Shown: positions 36,144 through 44,434 of the stretch, one piece after another
How the letters are laid out: each line of letters begins with the position of its first letter
Position numbering within the stretch: the stretch's first letter is position 1
Notes under the pieces: model-generated
What the model saw: only the letters and a program-made list of their open reading frames with translations
What the model was told of the DNA's origin: nothing
The model's database searches: none
Assembly (NCBI RefSeq): GCF_039904985.1
Contig: NZ_CP157005.1
Coordinates: 1,054,001 to 1,118,000, forward strand
Length of the DNA stretch: 64,000 nt
DNA from: Methylomonas sp. AM2-LC
Lineage (GTDB): Bacteria > Pseudomonadota > Gammaproteobacteria > Methylococcales > Methylomonadaceae
Reading direction: 5' to 3'
Made by a program: the position numbers and the translations under genes

Positions 36144-37731
36144 TATTGTTGCCGGCGGTATTTATAACGCATTTTTTTCATTGGGCGGAACTGGCGATTT
36201 AAAAAAAAGGCCCGTTTTAGCACTTTCTGAAAAAGATGAAAATGATGATGTGCGCATTGCTTTTATAACTAGAACTTCCACCAAGGATGCTCAGGGCTTT
36301 GCTTTGCAAAGCACAGACTTCATTGATACGCCTTTAAAATATGCTAATCATATTCATTTGACCCAAACCTTCAGTCTCAAAGTCAGTCGTTTGGAAAAAC
36401 CTTTGGCCAAATTAAGTGACAACGCTTATGAGAGGGTATTGCGACAATTAATAACACAAGGTATAACCGATTTTGCCGCACAAAAATACCGAGCCAAAAC
36501 CTTTGTACCTGGAGCTAGTGTGGTTCCACCCTCTGGAAAAGTGCTGGGGGAAGACGAGCTAAAAAATATGGTCGATGCTTCATTAGACGGCTGGTTGACT
36601 ACCGGACGGTTTAACGATGCATTTGAAAAGCGCTTTGCGGAGTTTGTGGGTGTGCCCTACGCACTGACTACCAATTCCGGTTCATCGGCCAATTTATTGG
36701 CATTTACTGCACTGACTTCGCACAAGCTGGGTGAGCGAGCTTTAAAACCTGGCGATGAAGTGATTACCGTTGCGGCTGGATTTCCGACTACGGTAAATCC
36801 TATTCTGCATGCTGGTTTGATACCCGTATTTGTAGATGTCGAACTAGGCACCTATAACATCGCTGCTGATAAAATTGCAGCCGCCATCACTGAACGGACT
36901 CGTGCAATTGTAATTGCTCATACCTTGGGTAATCCATTTAATCTTGATGTCGTTATGGAGTTGGCGCGCCAACATGATTTGTGGGTGATAGAAGATTGTT
37001 GCGATGCTCTGGGTTCAACCTATAACGGTCAACATGTCGGTAATTTTGGTCACATTGCTACTTGCAGTTTTTACCCTGCCCATCATATAACAATGGGTGA
37101 GGGTGGTATTGTGTTCACTAAAGACCGTAAACTACGTAAAATTATCGAATCCTTCCGTGATTGGGGGCGAGATTGTTTTTGTGCGCCTGGTACTGATGAT
37201 ACTTGCGGTAAGCGTTTTGGCTGGCAACTGGGTTCGTTACCACAAGGCTACGATCATAAGTATACTTATTCGCATTTAGGGTACAATCTTAAAATCTCTG
37301 ATATGCAAGCCGCTTGTGCATTGGCGCAAATGGATAAGTTACCCGATTTTATATTGGCACGAAAACGTAATTTTGAGTTTCTAAAAACCCGATTATGCAA
37401 TCTGGAAAAGGTCTTGATTTTGCCTGAAGCCACGCCAAATAGTGAGCCTTCCTGGTTTGGTTTTCCAATTACGCTACGCGATTCTTCAGGGCATAAACGG
37501 GTTGATTTGCTTAAGTATTTAGATCAACACAAAATCGGTACTCGCTTGCTGTTTGCCGGAAATCTTACCCGTCAACCCTACTTTAAGTATCAGACCTATC
37601 GGATTAGCGGAGAGCTAACTAATACCGATCAGATCATGAACGATACTTTCTGGATTGGTGTTTACCCAGGGTTAACCGAAGAAATGCTAAGTTTTGTGGT
37701 GGAAAAGCTTGAAGCATTCTTTGGGGGTTAG
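36133..37731 (+). CDS. rfbH: MazF/PemK-like toxin domain fused to RfbH (CDP-4-keto-6-deoxyglucose 3-dehydrase)
   Basis: A 532-residue protein of two parts. Residues 1-108 look like a MazF/PemK endoribonuclease: GGIYNAFF, then KKRPVLALS with the Arg (R26) and [10 protein letters not shown] with the Thr (T46) equivalent to MazF catalytic residues, and an end of the form [20 protein letters not shown]. Residues about 103-532 form a full-length RfbH (family about 437 residues): [48 protein letters not shown] with the His that replaces the PLP lysine, and the [2Fe-2S] cysteines in [11 protein letters not shown] (C-x-C-x7-C). RfbH removes the C-3 hydroxyl of the CDP-sugar; its reductase partner is not in this window. 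No good internal start separates the parts (TTG 36439 has a GAGAGGG only 2 nt upstream). The fusion is visible in sequence; whether the toxin domain is active is unknown. Confidence 0.85.
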   Translation: MSFDIVAGGIYNAFFSLGGTGDLKKRPVLALSEKDENDDVRIAFITRTSTKDAQGFALQSTDFIDTPLKYANHIHLTQTFSLKVSRLEKPLAKLSDNAYERVLRQLITQGITDFAAQKYRAKTFVPGASVVPPSGKVLGEDELKNMVDASLDGWLTTGRFNDAFEKRFAEFVGVPYALTTNSGSSANLLAFTALTSHKLGERALKPGDEVITVAAGFPTTVNPILHAGLIPVFVDVELGTYNIAADKIAAAITERTRAIVIAHTLGNPFNLDVVMELARQHDLWVIEDCCDALGSTYNGQHVGNFGHIATCSFYPAHHITMGEGGIVFTKDRKLRKIIESFRDWGRDCFCAPGTDDTCGKRFGWQLGSLPQGYDHKYTYSHLGYNLKISDMQAACALAQMDKLPDFILARKRNFEFLKTRLCNLEKVLILPEATPNSEPSWFGFPITLRDSSGHKRVDLLKYLDQHKIGTRLLFAGNLTRQPYFKYQTYRISGELTNTDQIMNDTFWIGVYPGLTEEMLSFVVEKLEAFFGG

Positions 37732-37737
37732 TTGCTA

Positions 37738-38544
37738 ATGTCATTAACGCATAAATTAGCAAATGCAATCAGACGTGACGCCATCCAAATGGTACACAGG
37801 GCCAAGGCCTCTCATATTGCCAGTGCCTTGTCTATTGCAGATATTCTTGCAGTTTTATATGGCGAAGTAATGCATATTGATGTGACTAATCAATATTACC
37901 CAGCAAGAGATCGCTTTATCTTGAGTAAAGGACATTCCTGTACAACTTTGTATGCGGTGCTTGCAGAAGTTGGTTTTTTTTCCAAACAACTGTTGAGTAC
38001 TTATGGGGATGATTTTTCATGGCTAATGAACCATATCAGTCACAAGGTGGTTGGTGTTGAGTTTTCTACCGGTTCATTAGGACATGGTTTACCCTTTGGG
38101 GTTGGCAAGGCTTTAGCCGCCAAAACAAAAGGTGAAAACTGGCGGACTTTTGTAGTGCTTAGTGATGGTGAGATGGATGAAGGTTCCAATTGGGAAGCGT
38201 TAATGTTCGCAGCCCATCATCAGCTAGATAATCTGGTTGCCATCATTGATTATAATAAACTACAAAGTCTCGATACCATTGCCAATACACTTGGTCTGGA
38301 ACCGTTTGTGGATAAACTGACAGCATTTGGCTGTGCAGTGCATGAAATTGATGGGCATGATCATCAAGCACTTTTTAATGCATTCAGTAATACAGCAAAT
38401 GACAAACCCACAGTCATAGTAGCACATACCATCAAAGGTAAAGGTGTCAGCTTTATGGAAAACAAAGTGGAATGGCATTATAAAAATCCCAATGATGAGC
38501 AATTGGCTTTAGCTTTGGCGGAACTAGAGGTGGCTAATGCGTAA
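37738..38544 (+). CDS. Transketolase-like protein, N-terminal (ThDP-binding) subunit
   Basis: A 268-residue half-transketolase. It shows RFILSKGHSCTTLYAVLAE (conserved KGHs), EFSTGSLGHGLPFGVGKALA and LSDGEMDEGSNWEALMFAAH with the GDG/N metal-ThDP motif, then VAIIDYNKLQS. I use ATG 37738, which has GGGGG 10-11 nt upstream; a TTG at 37732 is also in frame. It follows rfbH by six bases and overlaps its partner subunit. Split transketolases of this type in sugar operons are thought to transfer a two-carbon ketol unit; here the acceptor would be the 4-keto dideoxysugar. Confidence 0.88.
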   Translation: MSLTHKLANAIRRDAIQMVHRAKASHIASALSIADILAVLYGEVMHIDVTNQYYPARDRFILSKGHSCTTLYAVLAEVGFFSKQLLSTYGDDFSWLMNHISHKVVGVEFSTGSLGHGLPFGVGKALAAKTKGENWRTFVVLSDGEMDEGSNWEALMFAAHHQLDNLVAIIDYNKLQSLDTIANTLGLEPFVDKLTAFGCAVHEIDGHDHQALFNAFSNTANDKPTVIVAHTIKGKGVSFMENKVEWHYKNPNDEQLALALAELEVANA

Positions 38545-39439
38545 CGCATTTGTTGATGAACTGGTACTGGCGGCCGAAAAAAATGACAATATCGTGTTAG
38601 TGGTAGGTGATTTGGGCTATGGTGCGGTAGAGCCCTTTGCCAAGCTTTTCCCCAAACGTTTTTTTAATGCCGGTGTTGCAGAACAAAATATGATGAGCCT
38701 GTCTGCAGGTTTAGCTTCTGAAGGCTTTCATGTTTTTGCCTATTCAATTGCAAATTTTCCAACCTTTAGATGTGCAGAACAAATACGTAACGATGTTGAT
38801 TACCATCAGTTGCCTGTTACCGTAGTAGCTGTTGGCGGAGGTATGGCCTATGGAAATTTGGGGTATTCACACCATGCCGTACAAGATTATGCACTGATTC
38901 GTACCATGCCTAATATGGTGATAGCCTCCCCTGGTGACCCCATGGAAGTCCGGGGCTGCATGCGTTATTTAGTCGCCAATCCACAGCCTAGTTATTTGCG
39001 TTTAGGTAAGGCTGGAGAACCTTGTATTCATACTCAAATACCCGAAGTTGTACCCGGTAAATGGCTAGCTATCCGTGCCGGAATAAACGGCGGCGTTTCT
39101 TATTTAACTACTGGTGGCACGCTTGATCTGGTTAATCAACTTTGGAGTCAGCGAGCCGATTTTCAAGGTATTTCACTCCATTCCATGCCCTTGTGGAGCA
39201 TGCAGACCAAAAAAAATCAAGCCCAGCAAGTTGAGAATTATGCACGCATCATTACTGTTGAAGATCATCTTATGGATGGCGGTTTTGGCAGTTGGCTGTT
39301 AGAGTCCATCTCAAGCCAGCCACAGTTATTGGCAAAAATTAACATCAAAGCTTTGGATGCAAAAGTGTGTGGTATGGTGGCAAAGCAATCGACCATGAAT
39401 CAACAAGGAGGATTGACTGAGGCGTTGTTATGCGAATAG
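38537..39439 (+). CDS. Transketolase-like protein, C-terminal (pyrimidine-binding) subunit
   Basis: A 300-residue protein with the Transket_pyr domain (FFNAGVAEQNMMSLSAGLAS with the catalytic Glu of AEQN, then FAYSIANFPTFRCAEQIRND) and a C-terminal transketolase domain (ARIITVEDHLMDGGFGSWL). It overlaps the N-terminal subunit by 8 bp and the next gene by 10 bp. Together the two halves make a complete ThDP enzyme about as long as a small transketolase; a central-metabolism role is less likely given the operon. Confidence 0.88.
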   Translation: MRNAFVDELVLAAEKNDNIVLVVGDLGYGAVEPFAKLFPKRFFNAGVAEQNMMSLSAGLASEGFHVFAYSIANFPTFRCAEQIRNDVDYHQLPVTVVAVGGGMAYGNLGYSHHAVQDYALIRTMPNMVIASPGDPMEVRGCMRYLVANPQPSYLRLGKAGEPCIHTQIPEVVPGKWLAIRAGINGGVSYLTTGGTLDLVNQLWSQRADFQGISLHSMPLWSMQTKKNQAQQVENYARIITVEDHLMDGGFGSWLLESISSQPQLLAKINIKALDAKVCGMVAKQSTMNQQGGLTEALLCE

Positions 39440-40359
39440 CCATTCTGGGTGCCAGCAGCGAAATTGCTAAAGATTTGATTTTTGCATATTCTGAAACTAA
39501 CGATATAAAACTGTATCTGTTTGCCCGTAATGCAGATAAAGTGAATGCTTGGCTATTATCAGTCGGTTTGGCTGGACGCTATGTGGCTGCTAGTTTTACA
39601 GAGTTTGGCCTACAAGAATACGATGCTATTATAAATTTTGTTGGCGTGGGTAACCCCGTCAAAGCACAGGCACTCGGTAATTCTATCTTTGATATAACAC
39701 TACGCTTCGATGAGTTGGTGCTGGACTATCTCCAGACCCATGAAAATTGTCGTTATTTGTTTTTGAGCAGTGGTGCTGTGTATGGATCTGGATTCAAAAA
39801 ACCCGCTACTCAGGAAACAGTAGCCAATATTCCCGTTAATAATTTAACCCCACATGATTGGTACGGTGTTGCCAAATTATATGCCGAATGCCGACATCGC
39901 TCATTTCCTACTTTATCTATCGTGGATATTCGCGTATTTAATTATTTTAGTCATACTCAAGATTTGTCTGCACGCTTTTTAATTACCGATATTCTTCGCG
40001 CTATTCGAGACAATACTATCCTTAAAACATCGCCGGATTATATAGTAAGGGATTTTCTGCACCCCTCTGATTTTTATGGCTTAGTTCAAGCGCTACTTTC
40101 TGCACCACCTGCCAACGATGTAGTGGATTGTTACAGCCGCTCGCCAATAGACAAGCCAACTTTACTGGCTACCATGCAAGAAAAATTTCAGTTGCAGTAT
40201 GAAGTTGCTGAGGCTGCAGGAGTGAATGCCACGGGTAATAAAGCCCATTATTACTCACTTAATCACAAAGCTTCTGCCTTTGGATACTCGCCAAAGTATT
40301 CTTCGCTGGAAGGAGTGCTTCTGGAGTCTCAGTTGATAATAGAGCATTCGCTGATTTAA
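39430..40359 (+). CDS. NAD(P)-dependent sugar epimerase/reductase (extended SDR)
   Basis: A 309-residue SDR. The nucleotide-binding motif MRIAILGASSEIAKDL has a degenerate third glycine (GASSEIA). LFLSSGAVYGSGFKKP and DWYGVAKLYAECRHR supply the Ser and YxxxK of the active site, and IVRDFLHPSDFYGLVQALLS the C-terminal substrate part. It overlaps the transketolase subunit, so it is probably the last step of the CDP-sugar route, reducing a keto group left by the two-carbon transfer. That order is inferred from context. Confidence 0.78.
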   Translation: MRIAILGASSEIAKDLIFAYSETNDIKLYLFARNADKVNAWLLSVGLAGRYVAASFTEFGLQEYDAIINFVGVGNPVKAQALGNSIFDITLRFDELVLDYLQTHENCRYLFLSSGAVYGSGFKKPATQETVANIPVNNLTPHDWYGVAKLYAECRHRSFPTLSIVDIRVFNYFSHTQDLSARFLITDILRAIRDNTILKTSPDYIVRDFLHPSDFYGLVQALLSAPPANDVVDCYSRSPIDKPTLLATMQEKFQLQYEVAEAAGVNATGNKAHYYSLNHKASAFGYSPKYSSLEGVLLESQLIIEHSLI

Positions 40360-40777
40360 ATAATATCAGCAATCTGAAAGCAGTACTTTGACCCGTTCTT
40401 CAGGGTCAACAGCTAAATTCCTTGACTGGCATAAACCAGTGTTCGCATTAAGTGGCATAATTTTGCCGATAGTTGGCGGAAATTTCTTTCCATCTCCGAA
40501 TTTTGACACATAGTAACTTTTTTACTAATAGAGGCTGTCAGCTTAAGTTTTGCCAGATATTCCATTGCGGAAGTCAAAATATTGACTTAACCACCATGTG
40601 GAAGGTCATAATTAGGATAAAGGTTGCCAGAAAATAATTATGTTTAATTAAGTAAATAAGTTGTTATTTTTTATTAGTTATTGATATATAAAATAAATTG
40701 TTTTATGGCATAGAACTTGATATGTATTTGGTAGTGACATTTATGTCTCGCATTCAAGATTTATTGAGGAAAAGATC
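40360..40777. other. 418-bp intergenic region before flagellin 2
   Basis: It follows the CDP-sugar operon. Two hairpins lie near its left end: ttgaccc/gggtcaa (40388-40409) and actgg/ccagt (40425-40440), neither with a T-run. They may end the upstream transcript. The right part is very AT-rich and carries the sigma-54-like element described separately. I see no gene. Confidence 0.55.
40706..40721 (+). promoter_or_regulatory. Sigma-54-like promoter of flagellin gene 2
   Basis: TGGCATAGAACTTGAT fits the RpoN layout TGGCAC-N5-TTGCW: the -24 GG and the TTG of the -12 box are present with correct spacing (GG-N10), but the -12 C is A and the sixth base is T rather than C. It would give a leader of about 45 nt to the ATG at 40778. 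No sigma-28 element comparable to that of flagellin 1 is present. Confidence 0.45.
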
Positions 40778-41647
40778 ATGGCAATGATAATCACAACGAA
40801 TATAGCTTCATTAAACTCCCAACGCTATTTGGATCAAACCCAAAATGCGTTGCAAACGGCTATGCAACAGTTGTCTTCGGGTTTACGTGTCAATTCAGCG
40901 GCGGATGACCCCTCCGGTTTAGCGATCAGTGATGGCATGACCTCACAAATTAACGGTATGACAGTGGCTGTACAGAATGCCAACGATGGTATTTCTATGG
41001 TACAAACTGCAGATGGGGCTATGGCATCTTTGACCAGTACCTTGCAAACCATGCGCGATCTGGCGGTACAAGCCTCAAACTTTGGTACCGTAGGTAGTGC
41101 AAATCGTGAACAACTTTCAACGGAGTTTAAACAATTAAGCCGCGAATTGGGACGTGTTATTGGTAATACCCAATTTAATGGTAAAACCGTTTTAAATGGT
41201 TCACTCAGCCATACCAATTTTCAAATCGGTGCAAATGTAAACTCGACCAATCAGATTTCGGTTAATGTAGGTAATCTATTGCTTACTTCCGGTATTAGTG
41301 CTATGGCGCTTCAGGGAACAGGAGGCGCAGCGGCAACACTCTCAATCGGGTCTGGAGCCACTTCGCAGAATACCAGAAGTGTCATTTCCACGATTGATAT
41401 AGCCATTAAAAGTCTGGATACCGCACGCGCAACTCTGGGTGCTTTACAGAATCGTTTTACCGATACCATCACTAATTTGCAAGACTCTATTGCCAATCAA
41501 TCGGCTTCTCGCTCTCGAATTCGGGATACTGATTTTGCGGCAACGACCTCAACATTAAGTAAGGAACAAATTTTGCAGCAGGCGGGTACGGCTATGCTGG
41601 CACAGGCTAATCAGTCGAACCAAAATGTGATGCAGTTATTGAAATAA
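40778..41647 (+). CDS. Flagellin 2
   Basis: A 289-residue flagellin, closely similar to flagellin 1 over the whole length, including both D0/D1 ends (MAMIITTNIASLNSQRYLDQ; RSRIRDTDFAATTSTLSKEQ). Differences cluster in the middle (NSTNQISVNVGNLLLTSGIS) and at the last residues (NQNVMQLLK). GAGG lies about 9 nt before the ATG. It stands alone, with no flaG or fliD behind it, and is followed by the Maf glycosyltransferase. Two near-identical flagellins suggest either a mixed filament or use under different conditions. Confidence 0.95.
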   Translation: MAMIITTNIASLNSQRYLDQTQNALQTAMQQLSSGLRVNSAADDPSGLAISDGMTSQINGMTVAVQNANDGISMVQTADGAMASLTSTLQTMRDLAVQASNFGTVGSANREQLSTEFKQLSRELGRVIGNTQFNGKTVLNGSLSHTNFQIGANVNSTNQISVNVGNLLLTSGISAMALQGTGGAAATLSIGSGATSQNTRSVISTIDIAIKSLDTARATLGALQNRFTDTITNLQDSIANQSASRSRIRDTDFAATTSTLSKEQILQQAGTAMLAQANQSNQNVMQLLK

Positions 41648-41858
41648 GGTTTAGTTTTTTTATCGTATTTTGCTGCTATGCTTTTTACTGACAGCTAAGT
41701 TACTTATAAGAGTCACGATGAATTTATCGAATAGTGAGTGTACACTCAGCTCAGTTCAACTATGAATTAACTGAGCGATCCGGTAGATGAGTTGCTAAGT
41801 GCTGAGTTTGATAAGTGAGTGATCTTATAACAACCGATAATAAAATTGAGAACCGATA

Positions 41859-44384
41859 ATGGAAAATACACGTTTGGCAGAAGAAAATAATTTTGGGCCA
41901 CTCAGTGTAAATCGCTTTGGCGAGTCGTATTTTTTCAATATTAATCGGGATAGCTTTGTCAAAACCAGTGCTGAGGCATTGTTTGAAAAGAAGTTTGCAA
42001 AAACACTGTTTAATGAAAATGCACTGTATATAGTAGTGGGAACTGATTCTGGTTTATTGCCGCACTATATTCAGAAAAATCAGTTACCAAAAGGTTCTCG
42101 GTATATTTTTATAGAACCGGTATCCGTATTAGCAGCGCTAACAGCCAACGGTCTGTTGGCGGATCTGGATGCTGAGCGTATCGCCTGTATTAGTTTAGAT
42201 GAATGGGTTATTACCATTCAGAACTTTAAAATACGGGATTATTTTTATATCAATGCTGTGCAATCCTATAATGCCTTTTGTGCAGAGGATGATCATATTC
42301 AGGAATATGCCGAATTAAGTTGGCATATTACCGAGGTGTTATCGCAACTGCATTGGACTAACACCATTGAATTAGGCTCGGAAGCGTTTATTTCCAGACA
42401 GCTTAAAAATGTAGCAGACACCCTTTTGCCAGCTAAATTACTGGAACAAGCCTTCGCTAAAAAAACTGTGGTGTTGCTAGCGGGTGGGCCATCGTTAGAT
42501 GACGCCATTTCCTGGGTACGCTTAAATAGGCAACGATTGGTTATCTTTGCGGTGTCCAGAATTTCCAGACAATTAATTCAGGCCGAAATTGCGCCAGACT
42601 TTGTCTTTTCTGTTGATCCCACCGAATTAAGCTTCGATGTCAGTAAAGAAATGCTTAATTTTCCTAACCAAACTACCTTTATCTTTTCGCACCACACCGT
42701 GTCATCATTGGTTAATCAATGGCCGGGGCGGGCCTTATATTTGGGTGCAAGGTTTCCCTGGAAAACCGATTTAAATCTCGCCAATATTAGCTCCGTAGGG
42801 CCAACTGTTACGAATACCGCTATCAATGTCGCGCATTGTTTTGGCTTTAAGCGCATTATTTTGGCCGGGCTGGATTTGTGTTTTACCCGAGATGGCTTTA
42901 CCCATGCTAAAGGTAGTGATGAACAACTGGCCGGACCGCGTTTTAATCTTACCTCTTTGCAAGTGGAAACCAACGACGGATTTATGGCACCCACCAGCTT
43001 GGATTTTTCGCAAGCCATAGCCAATCTGGCTGTACAAGCCAAACAACTTAGTGGCAACGGCTGTCAATTAATCAATGTTTCGGGGCAAGCGGCAAAAATA
43101 GAGTCTATAGAATACCTGCCAATTGATGCGCTTGACTTGGAAGAAAGTGGCGTTGATGTGGCAGCTATTGTTGCGGCAAAAGTTGATGCTTTACCAGCAG
43201 ATACTTTATTTTATCAAAAAACCTTGCAAGAACTAAAACGCGCCCGATTTCAGATCAATGCCATTGCCCATTTGTCAGAAAAAGCCAGAAAAGTGAACGA
43301 CGAAATGTACAACGCACAAGGCATTATCGAAAACTATAAAGACAAAAAGCAGCTCGATCAGATTGAAAAAAAGTTTAAGCGCGAACACAGACATTTTAGT
43401 CGTTTGGTAAAAATCTATGGCATAAGACGCTTTATCAAAGTGGCCAAACCCTTTGTTGATGAAGAATGGACTGCCGAAGAAGCCAAACAAATGGGCAATG
43501 TTTTTTATGATGCTTATCTGGAAGGCACGACCAACTTGTTAAATTTGCTAGACGATGCAATCAGCCGGGTAGAGGCTAGACAACAAGAAAGTTTAGAGCA
43601 TGCCGATTTTAATCTACTTATTGCGCAATGCCGCAAAGATAAAAGTTATGGCCGAGTGCGTCTGTGGCTGAAAAAATATGCACACACACAAATTCCAGAA
43701 GCGATTGCTGTAACGTTAGCAGAATTTGAACAAAACTTTGTAGCAATTTTGCAGGATAAAAATACCCAGCATTTTGCTAACGCCCAAAATCATAGTAGTT
43801 TATTTATACTAAAAAAACGCGCGGGATTATTGTTTAAACATAAAAAGATTGAGGATTTGCAGGCGTTGCTAACAGGTTTGGAAAAACATAAGCAACAAGC
43901 TGAGCAGGGGGTTCCTTACCGACACTTAATTAACGGCTATTTGGCAGAATTGAAAGGTGAGCCAGCGAATGCGTTGAATGCTTATCAGCAAATTGTGGCG
44001 GCGGCAGATGTTTTATTAGAGGAAGCCTTAATCAGAATTGCTGCTATCAGTATCGAGCAAAATGATAGCGAATCAATACAAATATCTCTGCAGTGTCTGT
44101 CGCAGCTAAATCCTGTTTATTTGCCTATGTACGCCGAAATACAACGTCTGAGGGGTAATATCATGCAGGCCATAGATGCTTACAGCACTTATATCAATCA
44201 GTTTCCAGGCGATAGCGTCACGCAACTAAAGTTTGTTATGCTCTATGTTGAGCAGAATATTTTTGATGCCGCAGAGATAATGCTGGATTATATACTGCTG
44301 AATAAGCCCAATCTGGAAGCTGCATTATTGCTCAAAAAGCAAATTCTTAGTTTAAAAGCAGACACAAAAAATTTCGTATGCTGA
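41859..44384 (+). CDS. maf: Maf-type flagellin nonulosonic acid transferase (DUF115)
   Basis: An 841-residue protein. The MptE-like/DUF115 core lies at about residues 190-400: VVLLAGGPSLDDAI (nucleotide loop), FVFSVDPTE, SSVGPTVTNTAINVAHCFG and IILAGLDLCFTRDGFTH. An N-terminal domain of about 180 residues (IVVGTDSGLLPHYI) and a C-terminal helical/TPR-like region (residues about 600-830) flank it. Maf proteins transfer legionaminic or pseudaminic acid from the CMP-sugar to Ser/Thr of flagellin in the cytosol before export; the Leg operon and two flagellins nearby fit this precisely. It starts 211 bp after flagellin 2. Two ACCGATAA words (41833 and 41850) lie just before the start. Confidence 0.88.
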   Translation: MENTRLAEENNFGPLSVNRFGESYFFNINRDSFVKTSAEALFEKKFAKTLFNENALYIVVGTDSGLLPHYIQKNQLPKGSRYIFIEPVSVLAALTANGLLADLDAERIACISLDEWVITIQNFKIRDYFYINAVQSYNAFCAEDDHIQEYAELSWHITEVLSQLHWTNTIELGSEAFISRQLKNVADTLLPAKLLEQAFAKKTVVLLAGGPSLDDAISWVRLNRQRLVIFAVSRISRQLIQAEIAPDFVFSVDPTELSFDVSKEMLNFPNQTTFIFSHHTVSSLVNQWPGRALYLGARFPWKTDLNLANISSVGPTVTNTAINVAHCFGFKRIILAGLDLCFTRDGFTHAKGSDEQLAGPRFNLTSLQVETNDGFMAPTSLDFSQAIANLAVQAKQLSGNGCQLINVSGQAAKIESIEYLPIDALDLEESGVDVAAIVAAKVDALPADTLFYQKTLQELKRARFQINAIAHLSEKARKVNDEMYNAQGIIENYKDKKQLDQIEKKFKREHRHFSRLVKIYGIRRFIKVAKPFVDEEWTAEEAKQMGNVFYDAYLEGTTNLLNLLDDAISRVEARQQESLEHADFNLLIAQCRKDKSYGRVRLWLKKYAHTQIPEAIAVTLAEFEQNFVAILQDKNTQHFANAQNHSSLFILKKRAGLLFKHKKIEDLQALLTGLEKHKQQAEQGVPYRHLINGYLAELKGEPANALNAYQQIVAAADVLLEEALIRIAAISIEQNDSESIQISLQCLSQLNPVYLPMYAEIQRLRGNIMQAIDAYSTYINQFPGDSVTQLKFVMLYVEQNIFDAAEIMLDYILLNKPNLEAALLLKKQILSLKADTKNFVC

Positions 44385-44434
44385 GGGGTTTACATAACCA
44401 ACAGTAATCTCAAACTCTATGACCCTGAGCTAAC

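Noticed and set aside
40446..40472. Sigma-28 promoter for flagellin 2 with -10 GCCGATAG at 40465
   Set aside because: The -10 is good, but no matching -35 lies 11 nt upstream and it is about 300 bp from the start codon.
41695..41721. Sigma-28-like element before maf (CTAAGTTA-N11-CACGATGA)
   Set aside because: Spacing is right but only 10 of 16 positions match, too weak to list as a promoter.
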